Shown here: piece after piece, positions 45,965 through 58,099 of the stretch | Layout: every line of letters starts with the position of its first letter | How positions within the stretch are numbered: position 1 is the stretch's first letter | DNA from: Nephrocerus scutellatus | Lineage: Eukaryota; Arthropoda; Insecta; Diptera; Pipunculidae | Length of the DNA stretch: 64,000 nt | Assembly: GCA_947095585.1 (NCBI GenBank) | Contig: OX352762.1 | Span: 116,156,930 to 116,220,929 of the forward strand | Direction of reading: 5' to 3' | Position numbers and translations under genes: made by a program | The notes under the pieces: model-generated | The model's database searches: none | Told to the model about the DNA's origin: nothing | What the model saw: the letters and a program-made list of their open reading frames with translations, nothing else

Positions 45965-46915
45965 CGAGGGGGGACAAAAAAGTTTTTATTGAAAGTAATA
46001 AAAATTAAAATTTTTCATCAAAAATTGCTTTTCAAAATATTCGCCTTTAAGATCTATACACTTTAGTATACGCTCAAATTTTTTCCAGTCCGAAGATGAT
46101 AGCTCCAAAACATTGTTTTTGACCGCTTCAACCACTTCTTCAGGCGATAAACATAGTTGTCCACGCATCGCATCGTTGGGAACAGGAAGAAGTCATTGGG
46201 TGCCTAGTCGGTGCTGTAAGGCGGATGATGTGATGTGTGGGAGCTCGCATTATCGTGATGCAAAATGATTCGCCTTTTTGGGTTTTTTTCTCTCAATTTG
46301 TTAAAAACCTCAGATAAACAAATGGTCGTATACCAAGCTGAATTGACTGTCCGTTGATTTTAAAGAGCCACGGTAGCCATATAACCGGTTTTCGTGAATA
46401 AATACGCTTATTTACTTCGCAACGCTTAGAGCTCGCACAACTTTTGTTGGATTTTCTTCAAATGGGAAGTCCCAAACAGTCGATTACCCTTCTCTTTTCA
46501 GCTCATACGCAAATATCCATGACTCGTCACCTGTAAAGATCTTGTATACATTTTTGGAAGTACATTCAACGGATTTTTCAAGCATTTGGCGGCACCGATC
46601 GACACGAACCTTTTTTTGGGCGTCTGTCAAAAAATGTGTAATCCAACGTGCACATAGCTTCCGCACTTTTAAATGTTCATGTAAGATCTTATATACGGTG
46701 GTGTTACTAATGCCAATGCATGCCTCGATTTCCCGATAAATTACATGACGATCATCTTTAATTAGTTTTCTCACAGCATTGATGTTTTCTGGCATAGCAG
46801 CTGTTTTTGGACGACCTTCACGAGGCTCGTCTTTGAGTGAACGTCGTTCGCGTTTAAATTCATTGTACCAAAATATAAACACTAGCCAAGGATGGTGCTT
46901 CGTCACCAAAAGTCG
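45965..46915 (-). pseudogene. Mariner-family transposase, partly intact
   Basis: A 141-codon minus-strand frame (46484-46909) reads IFWYNEFKRERRSLKDEPRE, then YREIEACIGISNTTVYKILH (helix-turn-helix region), KLCARWITHFLTDAQKK and the first catalytic motif FTGDESWIFAYE (46500). A second frame near 45986-46168 gives the C-terminus: CLSPEEVVEAVKNNVLELSS, then CIDLKGEYFEKQF. Between them, 46170-46480 holds broken sequence that should carry the second and third catalytic Asp. The end CGAGGGGGGACAAAAAAG at 45966 resembles a mariner terminus. It belongs to a different mariner lineage from the copy at 36.15 kb (FTGDESW versus TVDETWIHH). Confidence 0.88.
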
Positions 46916-47092
46916 AATGAAGTGGTTCGAAGTACTGTTGTTTGAGAACCCCAGTAAAACCCAAAAGTATTTTCACGGTGTCCCACCTCTCTCGAATGTC
47001 TGACGTTCCGAGAGTAATAACTTGTCATGGAAAGAAGCTTCTCAATTTGCCGTTCGGATCCGGCCTTTAATTGTAGGTCCCTTACATTTGTA
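46916..47092. other. Junction DNA between mariner and LINE
   Basis: Some minus-strand homology to mariner N-terminal sequence may continue here, but the frame is lost and I cannot define the element's end. Confidence 0.4.
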
Positions 47093-47695
47093 TCAAAAAA
47101 TATACATGCACAACACAAATGGTCGCGAGAAACTCGGCCTTGGACCGCAACGGTCTGTCGCGCCGAATATTATTAAACATCTTGCTGCATTCTTAGGGAT
47201 GGTCAATATTTGGTCGTTCCAACAAAGCTTGTTGTTGACGCACATACCGAGTATTGCAAGTCTTTTAGTGTCTATGATGCAAGATTCATTCATGGATAAA
47301 GGTTGGATAAAGGTTGGATAAAGGTTCATGGATAAAGGTCGGTGGCTTAAATTACGCTTAGACGACAGAAGACAGCATTGGGGCTTGGAAGCGTTAAATT
47401 CAACTCTATTGTGTAGTCCTCATCTTGTTATGCCGTCAAGATCAGAATTGAATGTGCTTAACATACGTTGTTGTTCAAGTTGCACTTGCAATGAATAGGG
47501 GGCAGAGAGCGTAAATTCATATAAAAAGTTAAGAGTGCTATCGTCAGCGAAAGAATGAATTAGATTAGAGGTAGCGGATAGGAGATCATTAATGAAAATG
47601 AGAAAAAGTGTCGGTGACAATACAGAACACTGGGGAACACCGGTGTTTATGTGGTGAACATTGGATTTGAACAAATTCCTCAGGTTACTGGCCAT
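47093..47695 (-). pseudogene. Non-LTR RT 3' half (CR1/Jockey type)
   Basis: The minus strand reads HHINTGVPQCSVLSPTLFLI, then FINDLLSATSNLIHSFADDS with the catalytic FADD intact, then MLSTFNSDLDGITR. After a frame break it reads LSMNESCI and LAILGMCVNNKLCWNDQI. It is the best preserved polymerase box of this family here, and it overlaps the plus-strand family copy at 15.7 kb in content. The 3' tail after the ILTIPKNAARCL segment is truncated. Confidence 0.87.
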
Positions 47696-47699
47696 TTAG

Positions 47700-48345
47700 C
47701 AACTCATGAAAGTGTTCTTCCCACCTCTCTAAGATGCCTTTGAGATCGGCGATCAGATTACCCTCTTTATCCTTGCAGTATGCGGTGTATATTGCGTAAT
47801 AACGGGAACTCTTTGATAGAATTTCCGCGTCTGGTGCGGTCCTGGCTCTCTGTACTGTTCTATTTCACGGACGAGATACTTCTCCCAGGCTTCTTTCTTT
47901 CACCGGTGAACTGTTTTTTCATATTTTCTGAGCTCTTTATATTCTCGGAGATTGTTGCATTGATCGGTACGCAACATTCTTTCGTTCAGTCGCTAACGTT
48001 CGTTCTGCCGTCTCTATGACTCGTTGACCATTGTCATTAGTGTTCTCGTGTAAGCTATGGGATTTTTACATCATACTGAGGGCAGGTATGGAGTTCCCGT
48101 TCGACTGATTCAAAGAAGAAGAAGAAGTTTATGAGGCTTATGTCAAGGGTGCATAGGCGTCCATTTAATGCTTTAAAGCCGATAACAGTGGGTTTTATTC
48201 TTATGCTGACTAGAAACCCCACTCCGAGCACATGATGTCTTGCGTGACAGCTGTAATATATGTCATATTCTGATTTTTGTAAGACACCATTCCCCGTCCA
48301 AAGAATAAAATCAAGCTTTATGAAGTCGATTAATATATGAGCACA
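47700..48345 (-). pseudogene. Internally deleted RTE-like element
   Basis: 48070-48340 reads endonuclease sequence on the minus strand (HARHHVLGVGFLVSIRIKPT, then VIGFKALNGRLCTLDISLIN and the CPQYDVKI end). At 48056 it joins sequence equal to 51946-51985, then at about 48000 to sequence equal to 51176-51480. Compared with the longer copy, roughly 51500-51940 and 51990-52050 are missing. The result cannot encode a protein. Confidence 0.8.
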
Positions 48346-48354
48346 AGATTTGGC

Positions 48355-48420
48355 CAGCCCGTCAGCCACAAACAAACAAACACACGGACACGCAAAGTTA
48401 ATATGGAGAATTTAAAAAGA
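48355..48420 (+). repeat. Isolated tail of the dispersed element (ACACGGACACGCAAAGTTAATA)
   Basis: CCACAAACAAACAAACACAC then GGACACGCAAAGTTAATATG and GAGAATTTAAAAAGA matches the last ~60 bp of copies A and B. The array here has yet another unit, AAAC. Confidence 0.75.
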
Positions 48421-50126
48421 TTTGAAACATTCCTATTTTAAAATATTTAAGTCTAAAGCTTTAGAAAAATGTCATTCCTTTTTTGTCTTTTCGGTGTTCT
48501 TTGAATTAAAAGTATGAGACTGAACTCGTCCTTTTATGATGTCACACTTAAAATGTTTCGAAAATGTTATTCAAGGCTCGTTTTGGAACAGCGAGTGCAC
48601 ATTCTTCCATGACAGTCGCTTAAGAGCAAAATTAAAAACACGCCTAGCAATCACACACATTTCAAATGCAAGCTAATCCGATGCGATTTAAGGATTTAGA
48701 AGTTCGCACAAAGTGCTTGAGTGGTATTATATGTTTATTTTTACTTGCGGGAAAATTATCCTCAAATGGCTGTTGTATACAATATAGACACACAGGCATT
48801 TACATTTGAATATTCGTCGTTTGCTGTATTCATAGAATTTTCCGCCCGCATGAAGAAGATTTAATTTCTTTAGAAAATGCAAATCAATTCTGCCTCACGC
48901 CTTGCTTTAACATTAGGGGCGTTTTTTGCTTCTGAAATTTACATTTTGCAAAATTGTATACCAAGACAAATGCTTTCTACCAAGTGAGTGGGCACTGTAG
49001 CGCTGAGGTTGGACGACACAGAAATCTAGACATGGCCAGAAGTTCTCGCAAAAAATAACCAAAGTGGAATCATAAGCACATAGCAAATCTGTTGCCAATG
49101 TTGCAAGATGTACAGTACGGTCTTTACTTGCATAAGTGTATGTATATGTGTTATATCATCACTTACACAAGTCCATTTTTTTTACATAATTGCATTGCAC
49201 CGAGTGGCTTAAGGTTGTTACAATTACGATGTGCAAGTGAGATATATTGGATTTCTGGAGATGAAAATCTTGCCGCCTATATGCTGCTGCAGCGAAAATT
49301 ATACTAAGCTCCACCTACAACATGCCCCCAAACAGTATGGAAACAATATCCAGACGGTGAAGTCTGCGATAACATCCACTATACGAGTATGCAGATGTTC
49401 GCGCTTGCCGATTTGACTCCACTAGATTGTCGGTGGACGCGCGGGTTCGTGTCTTTAATGAATGCAAGTGCCACTTTTGCTACTTTGCGAACATAATGGC
49501 ATGTGTGCGGTACATACACATGCAGCAAAGTGGGACGCGCAAATAAAATTAATGGGGTGTTGATGTCGCGTGTGCTCTACACACGACAGTGACAAAGGAA
49601 AATTACAGAGGTTGTTCGATTGTCGTTTGGACATCATCTAGATAGATTTATGCTTAATTTAAAGCTATTAGATAATTTCTATAATTCATACAAGAATTGT
49701 CCTACAGTTTGGAGCAGTCTTACGAAGAAATTGGCTCAATGTTATCAGTGGGTGACTTGTTACAGTCACACAAATTGACCAATGACATTCGGAAGATTTG
49801 AATTTTTATACAACGTATGACATACAAGTAACATGGTTTATTTTAGTCTTTGGCTAATTTTTCAATTCCATTCGAAGATAATTATATTGGAATGTTGGAA
49901 TGGTGATTAAAATTCTGTAAAATAATTAAAAGACGTAGGGTGCAATTGTATATAATATATTTTTCCATGCTTATGGTGCTGTGTTCCATTATGTATACGC
50001 AAGCAGGATAAAATATTTATATTTTTCAATAAGGACATAACAATTTTGTATTTAAATAAAACACAGAATAATTGAGATATCGGGCGGAAATTTATTCCAA
50101 TTGTAGTACACATATTAGATTTAAGT
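48421..50126. other. Non-coding stretch, nothing recognised
   Basis: Short frames on both strands near 48913-49637 have no motif. AT-rich. Confidence 0.5.
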
Positions 50127-52078
50127 ATGAAGTTCGATATTGTTCATATGATCACCGCGAGCACGTTTGCAGCGATCGATTCTTTGGAGCAAATTTTTCA
50201 CAACTCTTCCACACGGCCGGAACGTTGGCAATTGAGGGACCAATATTGGATCTTCTACTCGCAGACGTGGCCACCATGTACTTTGTTTTGCTCTCATTTA
50301 TGTGCAGCCCCGGATTTCGTGCCGCCCGCTCGATCTGGATGAAAGCTTCCTGTACAGCTCTTTGGTTTCTACCAACGATATCGATGTCGTCTGCGTAAGC
50401 TAGTATCTGAATGGATTTATAGAGGATTGTTCCTCTCGCCGTTACGTAAGAGTCTCGGATCACTTTCTCCAACGCCAGGTTGAAGAGAACGCAGGCCAGT
50501 CCATCCCCTTGTCGGAGCCTGTTATAGATGTTGAATGGGCTTGATAGTGATCCGGATATTTTTACTTGGCTTATAACATTGGACATAGTCGTGCCAGTTT
50601 ATTTGGGATGTCGAATTCTCTCATGGCTTTATAAAGTTCTACTCTGGCTATGCTATCATAGGCGGCTTTTATGTCTATAAAAAGATGGTGTAATGGGTTT
50701 TGAAACTCTAGACATTTTTCCATCACCTGCCTAAGGGTTTAAATCTGATCAGTTGCTGATTTGCCTGGGATGAAGCCACACTGGTATGGACCAATGATGA
50801 CTTTAGCGTATGGGGCTACCCTGTCTTGAAGGATAGAAGAGAAAATCTTATGCGCGGTACTCAACAACGTTATACCACGATAATTGCTGCATTTTGTGAT
50901 ATCTCCCTTCTTATGTATGGGACATAGGATGCATCTTCGCCAGTCTTCTAGCATAGCTTCTTCCTCTCATACTTGCACTATTATTTCCTGAATTGCTTGG
51001 TGAATTGTGGTGCCTCCATTTTTAATCAGTTCCGCTGGAATCCTATCTGATTCCGTGGCCTTATAATTTTTGAGCCGATTTATCGCTCTGCTTACTTCGT
51101 ATATGCTTGTCTTGTGGCAGTATAGTTTGGTCTTCGGTCATTGGTGCAGCCTCCAATTCCTCAGTAAGCTGGCCATTTAGTAACTCTTTCCATCGCTCTT
51201 TGAGATCGGCGATCAGATTACCCTCTTCGTCTTTGCAGTATATGCAACGCGATTTATATTGCGTCGTACCACGGACTCTTTGGTAGAACTTCCGCACCCT
51301 TGCTCTCTGTACTGTTCTAGTTCACGGACGAGATTCTACTCCCAGGCTGCTTTTTTCGTCGGTGAACTGTTTTTTTCATATCTTCCGAGCTTTTTATATT
51401 CATCTTCGCGTACCCGCGTTCCATGAGATTATTGCATTGCTCGGTACGCAACATTCTTACGTTCAGTCGCTAGCTTACATTCGTCTTCGAACCAGTCGTT
51501 CCAATCTCTACTGCTACTGCCTAAGATGGAGTCAGCAGTTCTGATGACACTATTCTTAAGGCGTGCTCATTTCTCTTCTACGCGCGACATCTCAGCCTTA
51601 GGACTTACTCTCTCTGCATTTAGGACGAGTCCTATCGCTTGACCGTAGTGGTTTCTGGTCTCTTCGTTGCGAAGAGCAGCCGTGTGGACTCGAAGCGGAT
51701 GCAGTCTTTCGATGATGCAATCCGAGCTCGGAACAACATACTAACAACACAGTGGTCCGTGTCGACGTTGGCACCTCGGTAATGTTATACCGTCATCTGG
51801 TTCGGCTTATAGCGGCGGTCTATCAACACGTGGTCTATCTGGTTGCGAGTGGCTCAATCAGGAGATACTCAGTTGGCTTTGTGGATATTTTTACGCGCAA
51901 GCCTTGTACTCGCAACGACCAAATTATTGCTTGCTGCCATCTCTATGACTCGTTGTCCATTGTCATTAGTGTTCTCGTATAAGCTATGGGTGCCAATGTA
52001 CTGCCTGAATACTGGCTCCCTACCTATTTTAGCATTCATATCCCCCAGAATGATTTTTACATCATACTGAGGAAATTC
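50127..52078 (-). pseudogene. RTE-like non-LTR element, endonuclease and RT, broken
   Basis: Minus strand, top to bottom: YENTNDNGQRVIEMAASNN (endonuclease, 51970), WVSPDWATRNQIDHVLIDRR (catalytic 'NQIDH', 51850), FYQRVRGTTQYKSRCIYCKD then LIADLKERWKELLNGQL (51200-51290), WRRCILCPIHKKGDITKCSN then YRGITLLSTAHKIFSSIL (50880), GPYQCGFIPGKSATDQI (50790), LRQGDGLACVLFNLALEKVI (50500) and LAYADDIDIVGRNQRAVQEA (50400) with both Asp intact. It ends near 50152 with a stop. The endonuclease N-terminus is cut at 52078 (only DVKI remains) and stops punctuate it. The fragments at 47.7, 55.0 and 57.7 kb are related. Confidence 0.9.
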
Positions 52079-52300
52079 TTAAATCGTTTAGCCGTTTTCG
52101 TTGCCGTGGTCGTCGTCGTTCATCAGTGTATCCGAGACGGATTTTGGGTTCCGTCATAACGTTTTTTACGTACTTTGAAGGGGCTAGCCCGATCATATAG
52201 CTTTTCCTGTATCACACTTCCGCCAGTCAGAGATAGTTATGGCCACTTGCAATTCTCAATGCATTTTGTGTTATTCCCCCTATTCTGCTTATGGCTGCTA
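52079..52300 (-). repeat. RTE 5' leader fragment joined to the endonuclease
   Basis: The reverse complement matches 22570-22900: GCCGTTTTCGTTGCCGTGGT then CGTCGTCGTTCATCAGTGTA, CCCGATCATATAGCTTTTCC and AGAGATAGTTATGGCCACTT. It directly abuts the truncated endonuclease, so part of the N-terminal coding region is deleted. Confidence 0.7.
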
Positions 52301-54069
52301 TTAAAATACATAATTGTTATGAACCTTATACGCAAACCAAATACAAAACCCTAAAACTGTGCTACAAAAACCGTCGTTTTCTTGGAAAGTCTTCTCAGAC
52401 TTAAGTATTATTTCTTGTCACTTAATGCCAATTGACCGGAGTTAGTTAACGAATCGCACTTCTCAAAGAAATATGCTTCACTTGTAAAACCAATTGAGTC
52501 TGTTCACGGAGGCGTTCAAAGAGTAATTTTTTGACGACGTTAAGTGCGGACTAAGTTCACTAATTTCTGAGTAATACTTCTTGTAAAGCTTTTTAGATGA
52601 GGTTCACACTAACAGAGGTAGAGGTTGACACCAGGCAATTACCTCACCCGATACCGAAAAAAATGTCTCATCCATTGTTATTAATCAATACCAAGACTGC
52701 GTGACGAGAATTCATCATTTGACGCGCAAAGAGCCATTAAAAATTTATATAACGCTGCCAAAATATATCAAAGTGTTTTGAATTTTTTCTTCCATTTTGC
52801 AAAATAATTTCATTTTAATCATCACCATTACAGATGGCGTAAAATATTTCAAGTACTTGTATCCGTGTTAGACAAAAGATCTCAATTTTTTATGGCGAAT
52901 TTAAAATGCATCGAAAATCAGCCATTTTTTTTGTAATCGTCAAGCTAATAGCAGCCGCAGAAATAAATTCGCTTGCCGCTGACGATAGCCCTCCACTTAG
53001 TGCAGACAAATTTTTTTCGAATACTTTCAGTCATTCGGTAACCGGCACTTTTTATCCATCTCCTCCCCATCGGATCTGTTTATCCGCATTGCGTTTATTT
53101 GGATGGTGGTGATAAAAAAATTCATTTACATAAAACCATTCAACGAAACAACGCCATCCGATCCCAAGGCTATACTGGGTTGAGCCTTTATTCGCTTCGA
53201 ACTGTTTCGGTAGCAAATCGTAACGGTCGTTGATGGCTTCCAAGTGGATAATTGATTTACATTACTTTGACATAGACGAACGAACATCTCCGTCAATGTT
53301 TCGATTAATGGAATTTCTGTTAAATTAAAGAGAAGCGGCGGGACAAGGATCAAGGATCACAGCTTGCACGATTAGGCCATAGGGCTTATGGCCTTAATTC
53401 CATTGTACAGAGTTTAGTAGATGTTCTTCCCTTTAAAGAGCTTTGTCATTTTGTCGTTGCAGTTGACAGGTTTTAAGTAGATTTAATCCATTAGGTAAGG
53501 TTTCGCTGCTTCAAATCTATCTTTTGTTACTGAAATTTGTGTAATAATTTGTGAATTAGTGATTTCAAGCGTTGAAAGGCACATACGTGTTTTTATATGG
53601 GATAATAGGTGAATAACAGTTTTTTTTTACTTCTTTGCCAAGAATCGCCGTTGTCTGTTTGTTTGTCTGTATAGATATAACGCTGATTAGTCGTCTCATC
53701 CCGCCTAAGCCACTGGACGTATCGAAGCCATATTCACACCATATCATCGTTTAATTCTCCGATTAGTTTATGTTCTTTTTTTGATCCGTTAGGTGGTGCT
53801 GGAGTCGAGATATTTATAAAAATTTGTGTTTATGGTTGCATTTGGTTCATATTCACACCATATGTTCGTTTGGTGCTCCGATGAAAAATGGTAAATGGTT
53901 AGGTGGTAAAAAAGATACCGTAATTTTTGACAGGTTCTCACCTAGTATTTTATTATTTATTGATGGCTTGATAGACTTCAAAACAGTCATTAAAACATTA
54001 AGTTGCATTCTTGAATTATCCTTTTAAAACAATAAATCTTCTGAAAATCTTCTGTGTGTGCAAAAATAA
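52301..54069. other. Non-coding stretch, nothing recognised
   Basis: A 68-codon plus frame at 52906 begins with a hydrophobic stretch but has no start context or exon signals I trust. Minus frames near 53052-53353 overlap it. AT-rich. Confidence 0.45.
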
Positions 54070-54074
54070 AACAC

Positions 54075-54140
54075 GATTAGTCGCGAGAAGCTAGGCCATG
54101 GACCACAATGTCTGTGACGTCAAATATTATTTAGTATTAT
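54075..54140 (-). pseudogene. Short LINE fragment (same family as 47.1 kb)
   Basis: GTCGCGAGAAGCTAGGCCAT then GGACCACAATGTCTGTGACG lines up with 47121-47165 (GTCGCGAGAAACTCGGCCTT). Too short to read protein. Confidence 0.6.
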
Positions 54141-54163
54141 AATATAAAACACAAACAAAATAT

Positions 54164-54262
54164 TGTTACGAAATTTTGTCTTTCTAAAGTATTGGATTTT
54201 GCAAGTAAAATCAAACAAATAACAACAAACAACAAAAACAAAACACAAACTCGTTTATTTAC
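54164..54262 (+). repeat. TGTTACGAAATT-starting repeat end (partner at 31626)
   Basis: Same order of landmarks as the partner, with a (CAAA/AACA) run from 54208 to 54250. Confidence 0.4.
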
Positions 54263-54282
54263 AAATCTAACTTTTATTAAGA

Positions 54283-54420
54283 AACTAGCTGTTCCCGGGT
54301 GTTTCACTACCCGCACAGATGAACCACCGCCCTCTATTACTTTTGCGGGGTGGGGGTGTACTATAGCCTATAACCTTCCCACACCTGCCAATATATTACA
54401 TTGAAAAACATAATTTACTG
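54283..54420. repeat. CTAGCTGTTCCCGGGTGT repeat
   Basis: CTAGCTGTTCCCGGGTGTTT then CACTACCCGCACAGATGAAC and GGGGTGTACTATAGCCTATA matches part of 7389-7453. The opening phrase is a common feature of small dispersed repeats in arthropods. Family not assigned. Confidence 0.55.
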
Positions 54421-54469
54421 ATACATTTTCCCCTACTCCAACTTACCACAGGGAAGTTAGAGGTGTACT

Positions 54470-54830
54470 ATAGGTTAGTTTAGGTTAGGTAAAGGTGGCT
54501 GTGGCTGACACTGACCAGTAATGGTCCATTGTGATACCACACGGATCAGGAAAAATGTCTTCAACCTACTCGATGAACCTATTAGAGCTTCATATGAAGC
54601 GTAGGAGACTACCAATGTCAATGTTGATGAGATCATTAGTGTTCGGTGTAGAAGTAAGCTCCCATATAGTTTTTACGCTTTTGAGAGAGGTCTGGACAAG
54701 TACAGAGAAGATAGACGATGGTCTCCTCCTCCTCCTACTCCATGCAGCTTCTGCAGAAGTTGTTCGAGAAGACTCCCAATCTGCAATCTGTTTCCAGCAT
54801 ACTACATTTTCAATGGGCTTTTAATATTAC
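54470..54830 (-). pseudogene. Jockey/LOA-like LINE 3' end
   Basis: The reverse complement follows the 3' part of the plus-strand copy at 32.66-32.99 kb: FCRSCMEEEEE-like coding decays into a non-coding tail, with terminal AGGTTAGG units. Only the last ~350 bp of the element are here, consistent with 5' truncation during target-primed reverse transcription. Confidence 0.8.
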
Positions 54831-55019
54831 TGCTGTTACTACATATTGTGTGGACAGACATGATTTTGAAGATTGTTGTTGACTCCTTAAAAAAAGGATT
54901 GATGGCTGGTGACATAAGATCTAGTGACAGTGATCGTGCTATATAACACTATTATTCACGTAGGTGGTAGATTTATCTACTTTTCAACTATTCAAGTAGC
55001 CTGGTTGAATTGAATGTAT
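54831..55019. other. Short spacer
   Basis: No feature recognised. Confidence 0.5.
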
Positions 55020-55545
55020 AACACTAAATAAATTAAGAAGAGTAAGTTGTGGAAGAGTAAGCCATCCTGAGAGATGACAGACGTAGAAGAGAAATGGATA
55101 TTCGTTAGAAATACTGTCGTTAGTATCGCTGACTCCATCTTGCGCACTATAGACCGCGTTCCGTATACGGAAAAGTCAACGGGGAAAAGATCTCAAAAGC
55201 ATCTTAGAGCCTTCATCAACTTAGAGTCTAAAATGGCCAACTAATTGAGAAACTTGAGGCTCCACTATTGACAGATAACCATACTATGCAGCCGCCATCA
55301 AACAAAGGCTCTTGGATTAGATGTCATCCCATCTGGAGGGCCAGATTTACACCAAGAGTGAAGATATGATCATACCAGAATACTAGATATGGGGTGCCAT
55401 ATACATAAGAAAGGATATATCGCAACGAGCAGCAATTATCTAGGTAACCCATTTTTGGGTATCGCGTAAAAGATTTTCTCCTCTATCACACAAGACGCAA
55501 TAGCCCCAAACTCTTAATTCATCATTGGTCCAGTACTTAGAGTAC
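55020..55545 (+). pseudogene. RTE-like RT fragment, heavily decayed
   Basis: The plus strand reads KWIFVRNTVVSIADSILRT (55095-55150), and the stretch CATACATAAGAAAGGATATA ... GCAGCAATTATC ... AAGATTTTCTCCTCTATC ... CATCATTGGTCCA aligns with the reverse complement of 50770-50940. Stops are frequent. Confidence 0.75.
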
Positions 55546-57334
55546 TTACATATGAAGCACGATAGCGATGCAGGCCCACCCTATGTTCGGCGTTTTAGCC
55601 AAAGATGTAGGGAGATTTACTAGACGCTCCACAAATAAATTTTCCCGAGTTTTCCGGCCATAAACCACGTATTATTGTTCTAGTAACCGCGCCAGAAAAT
55701 GGCCACATTAGTTTGTCCAGCTGAACTAAGCTCTTATTCGATTTTTTTTTGCTATTCCTGTTTTACTGTGTGGCAATATAATTCTGATAAAAAGAAATTC
55801 ACAAACCGCCAATCTTTCCATGGAATACGCGTTGTTCGATTGAAACAGCATTTCTAATTTCATTCATTTCAATTGACGCTTTAATGTGATTTGGATCCTT
55901 ATCCAATCGCTAGCATTCCTACCACGGAATTTGGTTATTCTAATACCTGTTCCGGGCGTACAATTGCGTATTTTTGCTTCAAGCAGATAAACATACTCTA
56001 CTGGTAGCTGTGCATTCCGAACGTGTGTAATCCTTTGACGGTTTGTTCGCCAAATACCAAATATTTAACAAAAGAAAAGAACAAAAGCAGCGTTAACTTG
56101 GTAACAATAAAAGACGTACCTACACAATACTCTGTGTACGTGTTTTGTACACACAAATATAGAAAACAACAACAACAAGAGCAAAAAGCACTACAGCACT
56201 ACAATAAGCACTAAAGTTTCAATCTGCTCGGTTCGGCCAAAATGCAACCAAATTGAATTTAGTTTTTGTGTGAATGGAAATGTAGTGTATGAGGGCGTTC
56301 ATAGCACGAACGTTGTGAATTCTTTCCAATATGAAATGTTAAATTGTATTTGTGTGTATCTGTAGACTACGGGATAATAGAATAAAAAAAAATGCAGCAC
56401 ACGTGGGTGCTGGGTGGGTATCTCGACAAAAACGAAATCCTATTTGGCGAGAATGTTTCCCAACAATGTCTATTCGACTCTGAATGTCTGACAAAGGGAT
56501 CCCCAGCTTTACCAGCGGTTTGTACCACCGGTGCAATGACGTAAGATCGAAAAATATTTTATTCCCGTTAAATGTTCCAGCTAATGCAACAAAAAAATGC
56601 TTCTGACAGCAGCAGGTTATGTGTGAAATGTATTTGCCAATGGGTTGCTGAACGGCGCCGACGACGGACAGGTGCGCCAGCTGGTGCACCCCGTCCGGAG
56701 AGTGTACTGCTTGATGCTCGGCGAAAGCAAACTCAACAAATTCGACGCTTTCAGAAAATTAAATTTTCCAATTTTCCAAAGAACAAAGACACCTGCGTGG
56801 ATAGATACTAGGTAGTAGTCTACGAGTATATCCTGAAGTGCTGGCGAGATGCTTGGCTGTTGCTACGATGACATGTGAAGCATTTTGCAACAAATTTTCC
56901 CGGATGCATATTGAATTCGCTATAGTACGACGTCCAATCCATGTTAGAAAAACCAAATCAATTTAAGAGCAAAATTTTACAATTCTATCTCTTGCTCCAT
57001 GTTTACATTTGACGTCAATCACTATTATTGAAATCGTTTCAAAGCGTTTCGCTTTTTTTCACATCCATTGTACGTGTACGTTAATATGCAATGTTTTAGT
57101 GACACGACGGATTTAACGTTGCTTTAAATGCATTGACCCTCACCCTACAAGAGCATAAATAAAATGTAGACCCATTTCAGACTTCCAATAAAATATCAGA
57201 AGAAATTATAGCAATGAAACTTAAAAACAAAATAAAACTTGATTGACAAAAATTAGTATTGATTAAAAAAAAGTACCAACTATCGGCTAAATTCGCCAAC
57301 TAAGTAAATGACAATCTTAATAAGACGACCCATC
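55546..57334. other. Non-coding stretch, nothing recognised
   Basis: Several open frames, the longest 116 codons on the minus strand at 56339-56689, carry no motif. AT-rich with poly-A runs. Confidence 0.5.
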
Positions 57335-57690
57335 ACTCATTGTAGTATTCATTGACTTTAAAAATGCATTTGATAGACCTTCACATGAAAAAATGTTGTT
57401 GGTAGTACGAGAAGCTATATATCCCTGGTTCAAAAGTTATTTAAAAAACGGGGGGTTAAAAGTTAGAATCACCAACAAATACAATGACACCTAACCTTTA
57501 AAATGTGGTGTACCACATGGTTCCATTTTGGGATCGTTGTTATTCATCATGTATGTAAACAGAATGCTTAGGGTGCTTGTAGGTTTTGCATATGCGGATC
57601 ATACTACAGCAATAGTTGTGAGCCACAGAGACTTACCGGCATCAATTAGAATTATCCAAACTAACTTGATAATGTAGTTGGTGCCATGAT
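57335..57690 (+). pseudogene. Reverse transcriptase fragment of another non-LTR lineage
   Basis: The plus strand reads VVFIDFKNAFDRPSHEKMLL, then WFKSYLKNGGLKVRITN, CGVPHGSILGSLLFIMYVN and VGFAYADHTTAIVV. This covers RT blocks A, B and C. The second catalytic Asp of YADD is His, and the expected GPLLF has become GSLLF. A stop follows NKYNDT. The GSILG(P)LLF.(M/I)YVN signature differs from the RTE and CR1-type copies elsewhere in the window. Confidence 0.82.
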
Positions 57691-57716
57691 TTTGGGCTGG
57701 TAATATATTCATTCCT

Positions 57717-57990
57717 GCGACTCTATAATGTTGAGATCTACGAGCGTTACCGCGATGTCGACATCGTAAAGAGAATTAAGCTCGGTAAGCTCCGGTGGGC
57801 TGGACACCTAGCTCGCATGAGCGAAGAGGATCCTGCCCGGAAAGTCCTTTGCGGTTGGATTTATGGAACACGACAGCGAGGCCGGCCAAGCCTACTCTGG
57901 AAGGATGGCGTAGACCAGGACGCCAGACCAGGGAGGCCTGGACCGGACCCCGGTTGTAGAGCCAAATATGATGATGGTGATGAAAATAAC
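57717..57990 (+). pseudogene. RTE-like element 3' end
   Basis: The plus strand reads EIYERYRDVDIVKRIKLGKL, then RWAGHLARMSEEDPARKVLC, GTRQRGRPSLLWKDGVDQDA. It ends in ATGATGATGGTGATG-type sequence, as RTE-like elements often end in a short tandem repeat. It matches the tail of the deleted copy at 23000-23220. Everything 5' of the tail is missing. Confidence 0.83.
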
Positions 57991-58099
57991 AACCAAACAA
58001 TTATGATCATCATTTAGCTTAAATTCTATTTCTAAAAAACTGAGAGACGTACCACCTCGATGATTAAGGCAAGTATGTCCTTAGAGGTAGAGTTTCTCA

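Noticed and set aside
52906..53112. 68-codon frame with a hydrophobic N-terminal stretch (secreted peptide?)
   Set aside because: The signal-like start is weak, the rest is unremarkable, and minus-strand frames overlap it. Chance is likelier in 64 kb of AT-rich DNA.
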